Below, one piece after another: positions 56,873 to 64,000 of a stretch of 64,000 bases of DNA (its first letter is position 1; each line of letters starts with the position of its first letter). Origin of the DNA: Diphasiastrum complanatum (Eukaryota; Streptophyta; Lycopodiopsida; Lycopodiales; Lycopodiaceae); assembly GCA_029204225.1 (NCBI GenBank), contig CM055113.1, positions 27,286,592-27,350,591 of the forward strand, read 5' to 3'. A model generated the notes under the pieces. That model was not told where the DNA came from. It searched no databases and saw nothing but the letters and a program-made list of their open reading frames with translations. A program made the translations under genes and the position numbers.

Positions 56873-58388
56873 ATCCGATGCCTTTATTTTGTGTGTACCC
56901 TTTGATCACCAATCTTGCCTTGTGCTTTGCTATACTTCCATCTGCATGATACTTAAACCTGTATACCCATTTGCAACCAATGGGTTTCTTGCCAACTGGT
57001 GGTTCTACTAAGTCCCATGTGCTATGCTTAGCAATTGACTCCATCTCCTCTCCCATGGCCTTGACCCAAATGTCATCATCCTTCGCTTCACCATAAGTCG
57101 AAGGTTTTTTGCTTTGAATAATGCTAGATAAGAGATCATAATTTGCTTCATACCTTTCAGGTTGAGTCTTCTCTCTTGTTGATCTTCGTAGCTCTCCCTG
57201 GTTAGATGATCCTGGAAAGTCATCTATGTCACGGCTCTCCAACAATCTCTCAAACCACTTAGGGAGCTTCCTGTCAGGTGATCGGCTTCCTGGTGAAAAT
57301 GTATCCCACGGTACATCCTTCTCCTTGCGTTTGTCACCTGCAACTTCAATCCTTCTTGCACCAAAAGGTTTGTCCCTACCTCTCCAACTTGTCCCTTGAG
57401 GTTGAGTAGTAGTATCTTGAGATGTATCCTCATGTTCATCACTCGGAAGGTCAATGAATGGATCATCATCAGGTGGTATCCTCACTATGCCATTTTTCCT
57501 ACTGGATGTGTCTATCTTCTCAGCATCTTCGTCTTCATACATCTTGGATTCATCAAAGATAACATCTCGGCTTATATGGATTTTGTTTTCGACTGGATCA
57601 AAACATCTATAGCCCTTCACGCGATCATCATATCCTAGGAATATGCACTTGATAGCTTTTACATCAAGTTTACGTCTTTCTTCCTTAGGAATATGTACAA
57701 AGACCTTACATCCAAAGATTCGCAAGTGGTTCACCTTTGGCTTCTTCTTTGTGAATGCTTCCTTAGGTGTAATTTCTGGTATGGCAATGGTAGGACTTCT
57801 ATTTTGAAGATAGACTTCCGTGCTACATGCTTCTGACCAAAAATCTTTTGGTAATTTCATCTCAGCTAGCATAGATCTGGCACTTTCCACAATCGTACAA
57901 TTTTTGCGCTCAGCTACACCATTGAGAGCAGGAGTATGAGCTTGCATAAATTGTCTTTTAATCCCACATTGATCACAAAGATCATTGAAGTCATTAGACT
58001 TATACTCACCTCCACTATCTGATCTTAGGACTTTGATCTTCTTACCTGTCTGATTTTTGACCAAGTTTTTGAAGTTCTTGAAGTTATCAAAAGCATCTGA
58101 TTTCTTCTTCAAGAAGTAGATCCACGTCTTACGTGACATATCATCAATAAAGGTCATGAAATAGAAGGCTTTTCCTAAGGACATGGTCCTCATGGGCCCG
58201 CATAAATCTGTGTGGATTAAATCCAGGATGTTCTTTGCTCTTGCAACACCCCCTTTATTGAACTTCTCTCGATGCTGCTTCCTATATATACAAGATTTGC
58301 ACATCGATTTCAAGTGATCTTCTATTGTAGGCAGTCTTGTTACCATCTCCAATTTTCTCATCAAACTGAGGCTACTTTTGGTTCGCAT
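56751..58388 (-). pseudogene. Copia G integrase and RT N-terminus (545-aa frame)
   Basis: Integrase zinc domain keeps its Cys pair ('CKSCIYRKQHREKF') but the His pair upstream is deleted. Core: 'HTDLCGPMRTMSLGKAFYF', 'VLRSDSGGEYKSNDF', 'LNGVAERKNC' (Asp, Asp, Glu all present). Then 'HLRIFGCKVFVHIPKEERR' and 'DVKAIKCIFLGYDD'. A long acidic, Ser/Pro-rich linker (about residues 275-390) leads to RT 'KKPIGCKWVYRFKYHADG' and 'KARLVIKGYTQNKGIGYEE'. The frame goes wrong after 'FAPV' near 56860. Confidence 0.91.
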
Positions 58389-58659
58389 CCTTCACAAAGC
58401 AACGATCATGGGTGAATTCTACTTTCAACTTTTGATCAGTAATGACTCCAACAGAAAGTAGATTTTTCTTCAAACCTGGTACGTAAATTACCTCCCTGAT
58501 CATCCTGCTTTTGCCGTCAGACAGTTGGATTGAAACTGTGCCTATCCCCTTGATCATGCACACCTCACCATTTGCTTGTGAAACAGATGTTCCATTATTC
58601 AACACCTTCAAACTACTGAACCAATTCTTGTTACCTGTCATGTGTCTTGGGGCTCCCAA
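58372..58659 (-). pseudogene. Copia G protease
   Basis: The active-site box reads Tyr-Ile-Asp-Leu-Gly-Ala-Pro-Arg-His-Met-Thr-Gly: the catalytic Asp is kept but Ser is Leu, and the second Ser is Pro. Further landmarks are 'GIGTVSIQLSDGKS' and 'VIYVPGLKKNLLSVG'. A TAA stop at about 58684 separates it from gag in the same frame. Confidence 0.85.
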
Positions 58660-58683
58660 GTCAATATACCATGCTTGATCATC

Positions 58684-59030
58684 TTAATTAGATGACAATG
58701 TGAATATGAAGATGCTAGAGTCTTCAATCTCACCCTCATCGACAAGGTTACCTGCTTGTTTTGGTTTTTCCTTGCCTTGATCCGCCAGGAATTTGCGACA
58801 TTCACTCTTCCAATGGCCCTTTTTACCACAATGGAAGCACTTGACTTTATTCTTAGTTTTACTGGAAGATCCTTCGTTCTCTTGAGACTTGGTAAATTGC
58901 TGCTTAGATTTCTTCTTGCCCTTGCCCTTGCCTTGTTTTTGGCGTGTCAAACCGTAACCCCAAACCCGGTTTCAATTTTCAACTGGCTTCAAAATTGTCA
59001 ATTGTTCACCAAATTTTTCCCTATCTGATG
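58684..59030 (-). pseudogene. Copia G gag, mostly deleted, with zinc knuckle
   Basis: The start region reads 'SDREKFGEQLTILKPVEN' then a stop. The same frame then goes straight to a basic segment ('GKGKGKKKSKQQFTKSQE') and the zinc knuckle 'CFHCGKKGHWKSEC' with all ligands. The central gag domain of about 200 residues that normally separates these is absent, so this copy could not form its own capsid. Confidence 0.84.
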
Positions 59031-59215
59031 CTATGCACAGCTAATAATCCCTCTACTGAGCTTAGCAAGCCTCTATAAACTAGAAACATCTACTAGTGCT
59101 TCTCTTTTTGTCTTCAACCCGTCGTAAACCCCAAACTCTCCGAAGACAGTTCTCCCGAAGCTCTCTTCAACGATGATGTTGTACTGTGTACGCTCCCTGT
59201 ACGACTCTGATACCA

Positions 59216-59489
59216 ACTTAGAATTTGCTTTGCACAGGAACACAGATCATGCTACACAGTAACACAGACAGAAAACACTCTACACAGCAAGCTCACATAG
59301 CAACTGTATTTCTCAAAATGAAACTGCACTATACATATAGTTGTTCACTCAGGCAACCCATGCATGACCCAGGTTGTCGTTGGCGGGACACGTGTCCCGT
59401 CGATTTGCCTCGTGGTGAGGCCAACTGATCCTTATCCACTGATAGGACTCACAGCACAATAACACAATGATTCTACTTTAATTGTAACT
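59216..59489 (-). repeat. 5' LTR of copia G
   Basis: Partner of the LTR at 55247. Its inner end directly adjoins the primer-binding site complementary to initiator-Met tRNA. Confidence 0.94.
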
Positions 59490-59494
59490 GAACC

Positions 59495-59728
59495 AAAGTA
59501 CTTGTTGTTTCAGGTGCAAGCCGTACAATGGACAGTGCTCCACACGTGTGAGGCCGCTCTCACTAATTCATGAAGTTTTGATCCATTGCTTTTGCTTAAA
59601 CCTAAGTGTAGTGAATCTAGATCAAGATCTAAAGTGTAGAACTTGATGGATCCATTGATTAAGCAACCAATAACTTTCTATGATTGTTAAGTACAATCAT
59701 TATTGTCCTTTAAACTGAAATTTTATCA
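59495..59728 (+). repeat. 5' LTR of copia F, second part
   Basis: Continuation of the LTR broken by copia G (GAACC target copy at 59490-59494). It ends TTTTATCA immediately before TGGTAACAGAGC. Confidence 0.83.
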
Positions 59729-59740
59729 TGGTAACAGAGC
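59729..59740 (+). other. Primer-binding site of copia F
   Basis: TGGTAACAGAGC matches the initiator-Met tRNA complement at all but one position. Confidence 0.83.
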
Positions 59741-60319
59741 TAAGTAAGAGAGTGATCATTTGATTTATAAAACTTGCAAAGATCATTGGCAAAATTTTGG
59801 CCAATACTAGTGAGGGCGAGTTCATCTAGAGTGATAGCTTGTTTCTATTTGGATCAAATCGACTTGGAGGCTGTGTATGTACTTTTCAGACATGTACAAC
59901 CATAAAGCAACTTTCATTTCAAGTTACTTTGTGTTTTTTGCTCCTATAATCTCAATTCTAGTTCATTTTTAGTGCTTTTTGAAGCATAGTATTGATCTAG
60001 ATTCAATCTAGCTAATGCATATGACCAAATAGAGTTTTGAATCATTGAAGTATTTTTTTTTGGAGTTTAAGATCAGATCTACGAGGCTGATTTTTTCAGA
60101 TCCTTAGTTGAAGTGAAACCTCTAAGAAAAGTGTAAAGCAAAACATTTTTTTGTGAGAGTGAAAGCTAGGAATTTTTGTCAAGATTTAATTGTGTATCAT
60201 TCAAGCTTGTGTGCTAGTTTGATAGAGACAAGGTATAGGCAATCTTGTGAGCTTTAGGCCTTTCATAGATCTTTAAAATTCAAAAATCTTTGTGATTTTA
60301 GAAGAGCATTCATTCTACA

Positions 60320-61357
60320 ATGTCATCCATGGGTGGTTATTTGTTGGAATCAAGCGAGAAACTCACTTCCACAAATTATTCCATTTGGAAAGTGAGGATA
60401 GAATCACTCTTAGTGATCCATGACCTCTTGGACATAGTTCTAGGAGTTGAGGAAGAGCCTCAAGCTGCCCAAGAACAAACCACATACAAGAAGAGATCAA
60501 GATTAGCTCTACATTGCATAAAGTTGAATGTATGCAATGACCTCTTGAAGGAGGTGTCTTCTTGTGCCTCATCAAAAGAGGCTTGGGATTCATTAAAGAG
60601 TATCTATGAATCCAATAACACTTCAAGAATCCTCATGCTAAGGAATCAAGTCTTTCAAAGCATGAAAGGAAGTGGAGAGAGTGGACAAGAGTATGTCCTT
60701 AGGATCAAATCTCTTAACAAGGAATTGAGTGCTATAGGAGAAAAGATCCAAGATCAAGAGCTAGTACAAATCATCTTGAATGGCCTAGGTGATGAGTTCA
60801 CCAACTTAATCCAATTATTTTCTATTCAAGACACTCTTCCATCCATTGAAAAGTTGCATAATGTTCTTGTGGCCGAGGAGAGTAGACTCCTACACCTCAA
60901 GACAAGAATGGAAGGCATGTCACTTAATGGAGGAGAGGAGAAAGCAAACCTTACATCCAAAGGCAAGAAGAAACAACATCCATTCAAGAAGAATCGAGAC
61001 AAGGAGGCCGAGATGAAGAATGGAGGATCAACTTCCAAAGGCAAGGTGAAGAACAAGGCAAAGCTCAAGTGTTTCTTTTGTGGGAAGAAAGGACACTTTG
61101 CCTCAGAATGTTACTTGAAGAAGAATCAACAAGCAAATGGAGATCAAGGGAACATTGCTCAAGAGGAAGAAGATGAAGATGGATTCAACACATTCTTAAT
61201 GGTTACATCTACACCAACTTCAAGTCAAGACACATGGTGGATAGATAGTGGGGCTAGTTCCCACATGTCTTTTAGCAACATTATTTTTCTACTCTTTTCT
61301 CTTGTAATGACTCTAAGAAGTCAATATACATTGCTAGTGATCAAGAATGCAAGATAG
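60320..61357 (+). pseudogene. Copia F gag and protease start (345-aa frame)
   Basis: Gag is nearly complete: 'LLESSEKLTSTNYSIWKVRI' at the start, the UBN2 core through 'SRILMLRNQVFQSMKGSGES' and 'ELVQIILNGLGDEFTNLIQL', a Lys-rich basic segment (about 215-245) and the zinc knuckle 'CFFCGKKGHFASEC' at about residues 251-264. The protease begins with an intact 'DTWWIDSGASSHMSF' near residue 306, then a frameshift at about 61280 spoils it. The ATG at 60320 sits about 580 bp after the primer-binding site, as expected for a leader. This is the best-preserved gag in the window. Confidence 0.92.
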
Positions 61358-61850
61358 ATGGCATAGGATCTATTCCTCTTTGCTTAGGCACATCTAAAAG
61401 GATAGATCTAGATAATGTTTTGTATGTTCCTACCATGTCAAGAAACTTGCTTAGTGTAGGACAATTAATGGACAATGGAATATATGTACATTTCAAGAAT
61501 GGAGTTTGTTCCATCTTGAAAAATGATAAGTGCATAGCTAGTGGCATTAGCAAGGAAGACTTTTCAAGTTGGATGCTAATGTTGCAAATGAAAATGTGAA
61601 CTTGGCTAGGGAGGAGCTATCTCAATTGGAGCTTTGGCATAAGAGATTAGGCCATCCTAATCTTCAATCCATGGAGTCAATGGCAAGCAAGGAACTAGCT
61701 CTCGGCCTACCAAGAGCTTTCAAAAAGTGTGGAAAGATGTGTGAGACATGTGGCCTTGCAAAGTCACACAAATCTTCTTACAAGGGATCTTCATCAAGAT
61801 CTCTCTCTCCCTTGGATCTCATACATATGGATGTACATAGACTTTTGTGA
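61281..61850 (+). pseudogene. Copia F protease remainder and integrase zinc domain
   Basis: In another frame protease continues with 'KIDGIGSIPLCLGTSKR', 'NVLYVPTMSRNLLSVGQL' and 'FKNGVCSILKND'. Integrase then has an intact HHCC domain: 'LELWHKRLGHPNLQSMESMA' and 'MCETCGLAKSHKSS'. The core starts 'LDLIHMDVHRLL' and stops: after this Asp the catalytic core is almost wholly deleted (next segment at 61864). Confidence 0.87.
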
Positions 61851-61859
61851 GATCAATAG

Positions 61860-62905
61860 TATTAAATTGCAATACAGTTGTTCCTACACCCCCCAACAAA
61901 ATGGGACAGCCAAGAGGAAAAATAGGAGTCTATGTGAATATGCAAAGTCTTTAAGACTTGATGCATCACTTCCCATCTCATTTTGGGGAGAAGCTATAAC
62001 ATGTGCTAATTACTTGTGTAATAGACTTCCTAGTAGTGCTATTGATGGGATCTCACCTTATCAAAATTTGTTTCATAAGAAACCCAATGTAAAAGATTTT
62101 AAAATCTTTGGATGTATTTGTTATGTCCACATCCCTTTGGAGACAAGAAGGAAGAAAGATGCTACCTCCTTCAAATGGATTTTGTTGGATATGGAGAAAA
62201 TAACAAGGGCTATAGGATATATGATCCTATATCCAAGAAAGTAAAGATAAGCAAGGATGTACTTTTTGATGAGTCACAATTTGCTAAAAGCTTGTCTAAT
62301 GGATTCAACCCATTGTGCATTGAGGATCTTGAAAAACCCGAGGAGGGTCTTGACAAACTTGAGGATGGAGACAAGGATCCTAGTCAAAGGGGGCCTAGAA
62401 AATCATCAAGAAGCAAGGCCGAGCCCTCAAGGCTCACCTATGTGGACAAGGGAAAGCAAAAGGAAGACTCTACATCTTCTACCTCTTACTCCTTCTTAGC
62501 TACATTGCTTGAAGAGCCATCATCTTTTGAAGAAGCATATAGATCTAAAGTTTGGAGAGATGCAATGCAAGTAGAGTATGATGCATTAGAAGAAAATCAT
62601 ACTTGGAATTTTGTAAATCTTCCAAGAGGGAAGAAGCCACTTGCATGTAAGTGGATTTATAGAATAAAGTACAATCAAGATGGATCTATTAGTAAGTACA
62701 AGGCTAGGCTTGTTGCTAAAGGATTTCTTCAAGTACAAGGATTGGATTATGAAGAAACATTTGCATCTATAGCTAAGCTTGTAACTATTAGATTAATCAT
62801 TTGCATTGCTACTTTGTTCAAGTGAGATCTCTAACAAATGGATGTGACAAATGCTTTTTTGAATGGCTTCTTAGAAGAGGAAATCTACATGATGCAACCA
62901 TTAGG
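61860..62905 (+). pseudogene. Copia F integrase end, linker and RT N-terminal half
   Basis: Resumes at 'SYTPQQNGTAKRKNRSL', where the catalytic Glu of integrase is Lys. Then 'FGCICYVHIPLETRRKKD', a frame break near 62180, the linker and RT: 'AYRSKVWRDAMQVEYDALEE', 'KPLACKWIYRIKYNQDGS', 'KARLVAKGFLQVQGLDYEE'. After two stops near 62825 it reads 'MDVTNAFLNGFLEEEIYMMQ' (first RT Asp) and ends. The YVDD half is absent and foreign sequence starts near 62906. Confidence 0.88.
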
Positions 62906-63297
62906 GAAAATATGGGCTCAAAATGGGCACTTTAAGAAATTTCACTTTAGAGAGAGGTTACATAGAGAGAGAATGAAAATCGATAACTTTTGGTTGCCAT
63001 TTTCCGAGTTTTTGGCCTTTCTCGACGTTTAACTAGTATGGTTAACTTCAGACAATAATTAGTCATGCATGAGATGTATTAACTTCACTTCATGCTCATT
63101 CCAAAATTCAAGACTAGAGATTTAAGACTGAAAATCTTGGTGTGTTCAATTGAGGTGGGAGAGGCAGATTTTTTGAAATCACTGTATGCTTACAGTGAAA
63201 TATGAGGCGGGACGATTTTTCTATGCGACATAAACATTACAAAAGTAATGAATGTTAGATCTGTTTATATTGATTTACTGTAGTTTGATTCATTTAC
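62906..63297. other. Start of the insertion in copia F; no gene
   Basis: Leaves copia sequence at about 62906 (GGAAAATATGGGCTC). Phrases such as TTTAAGAAATTTCAC and AGAGAGAGG resemble transposon ends but I see no inverted partner at the far side. Stops occur in all frames. Confidence 0.45.
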
Positions 63298-64000
63298 ATG
63301 ATTGTAGCTTTTACAATGGCAATGTTCCATTTGCATGTTGCTCTTCCGATGGAATGCACTCCAACTATTAAGAAAAATGCGAAAGTTGTAGAGAATGTTG
63401 CTGCAATAGTTAGAGAATTGAGAATAAATAATCATATGAATATAGATTTGTGGGTGGATGGATCAATTTATCCTAATGATCCAGCTACCAATTTGTGTCC
63501 AGATTTTAAGTCCGTAACTCATCTTCTCAGATATGTATGTGAAGGAAATAGCGGATTACTTGGATATTGTCAAAGGTTGCGTGATACTGGAATGCATAGC
63601 ATATCTTGTCTTAATCAACAATTACAGTTTGCTAATCAACAATTGCAAAGTGCAAATCAACAATTGCTTCATTATGTGCAACACACTAGTGCTGAAAACA
63701 ATGCACTCAAGAATTCTATGTCAGAGTTGAATGCTACTTTCACTACTCTTCAGGAATCAAATCAAGAAAGGTTAGAATCCATGGAAAAGTTGCGATCTGA
63801 GAGTTTAAAATATGTTGATGTAAGAAATAGTGAAGCATCCCAAGTGGACACTATTCTCTATATCAATTATGGTTATTTCTACTTTGAGCATTACATGGTC
63901 ATTGAAAGGAGATCTATTCTTAGGAAGACGATCATTCTTATGATGGATCAAAGTTCTATTGGCAAAAACTATGCTAGGAGCAAGCATATTGAAATACAAT
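63298..64000 (+). CDS. Coiled-coil ORF of unknown family, open to window end, running into copia RNase H
   Basis: One uninterrupted plus frame from ATG 63298 (or an acceptor TTGTAG at about 63301-63306) to the last base, at least 234 codons. Residues 1-100 are mixed ('LHVALPMECTPTIKKNAKVV', 'DLWVDGSIYPNDP'). Residues about 104-120 hold a threefold seven-residue repeat, LNQQLQF-ANQQLQS-ANQQLLH, followed by more coiled-coil-like sequence to about residue 180. From about residue 198 the frame enters a degraded copia RNase H remnant (Ile-Leu-x-Met-Asp-Gln-Ser-Ser, then 'ARSKHIEIQ'), which must come from the element itself. The coiled-coil part has no recognised family. It may be an exon of a captured gene or part of another transposon. 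The frame may close just beyond the window. Confidence 0.5.
   Translation, partial: MIVAFTMAMFHLHVALPMECTPTIKKNAKVVENVAAIVRELRINNHMNIDLWVDGSIYPNDPATNLCPDFKSVTHLLRYVCEGNSGLLGYCQRLRDTGMHSISCLNQQLQFANQQLQSANQQLLHYVQHTSAENNALKNSMSELNATFTTLQESNQERLESMEKLRSESLKYVDVRNSEASQVDTILYINYGYFYFEHYMVIERRSILRKTIILMMDQSSIGKNYARSKHIEIQ

Larger units (their letters stand above)
55247..59489 (-). mobile_element. Copia G, minus strand, complete ends, nested in LTR F
   Basis: Two 274-bp LTRs (55247-55520 and 59216-59489) differ at about 13 positions, mostly transitions. A 5-bp target duplication GAACC flanks it (55242-55246 and 59490-59494). On the minus strand the primer-binding site TGGTATCAGAG (59215-59205) abuts the 5' LTR and a purine tract TTAAGGGAGAG abuts the 3' LTR. 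LTR ends read AGTTA...TAAGT in element sense, not TG...CA. Coding region gag-PR-IN-RT-RH is present with deletions in gag and the integrase zinc domain. Confidence 0.94.
54605..64000 (+). mobile_element. Copia F, carrying nested copia G and interrupted near its 3' end
   Basis: The 5' LTR runs 54605-55246 and resumes 59495-59728, with copia G in between. A primer-binding site TGGTAACAGAGC (59729-59740) follows. Gag, protease, partial integrase and the first half of RT follow to about 62905. There a foreign stretch of about 1 kb begins, and RNase H-like sequence of the same type reappears at about 63890 and runs off the window. No 3' LTR is in view. Confidence 0.83.

Overview
This is a stretch of a large, repeat-filled land-plant nuclear genome. 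Almost everything recognisable is retrotransposon: at least ten Ty1/copia pieces, four Ty3-type pieces and one non-LTR (LINE-type) reverse-transcriptase relic, mostly broken by stops, frameshifts and internal deletions. The only recognisable host gene is a dead fragment of an ABCB (P-glycoprotein) transporter. Long AT-rich gaps, microsatellites and CpG-to-TpG decay fit a big, methylated, gene-poor genome (gymnosperm, fern or similar). I cannot name the species from the sequence. I saw no tRNA, rRNA or CRISPR.

Layout. 1-2.3 kb: GC-rich start, a (GA)n tract, G-rich blocks, a (TA)n tract and two unrecognised coding fragments. 2.3-9.6 kb: LINE-type RT relic split by copia A (3743-8318) and by a small LTR fragment. 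12.5-17.3 kb: minus-strand Ty3 RT relic split by copia B, an internal-deletion derivative. 18.3-18.9 kb: large inverted-repeat element with a GC-rich core. 20.3-21.7 kb: minus-strand Ty3 gag split by solo LTR C. 22.6-25.5 kb: copia D (plus) and copia E (minus), joined by their truncated ends. 25.5-28 kb: Ty3-like element O. 31.5-33.2 kb: minus-strand copia N with an unusual extra ORF. 33.2-41.4 kb: the least ordinary part, with a tandem duplication, a relic of an N4/N6-type DNA methylase, an array of four palindromes, GGCGAGC motif clusters, a possible multi-exon gene and a MITE. 42.2-42.9 kb: ABCB relic. 43-54 kb: copia H, Ty3 I, the long copia J and a small integrase scrap K. 54.6-64 kb: copia F, whose 5' LTR carries a complete minus-strand copia G with a 5-bp target duplication, and whose pol is interrupted by about 1 kb carrying a coiled-coil ORF.

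How the parts relate. The nesting gives relative ages: the LINE and Ty3 relics predate copia A, B and C, and F predates G. Copies A, B, C, D and N share one LTR family (TGTGAAAG...CTTTCACA, about 630-650 bp, TATAAAAGG box). A perfect 10-bp palindrome with a G-box core, CACACGTGTG, recurs in that family and also in the LTRs or LTR-like flanks of the otherwise different elements E and F. No element looks able to move alone: each lacks a domain or carries frame breaks.
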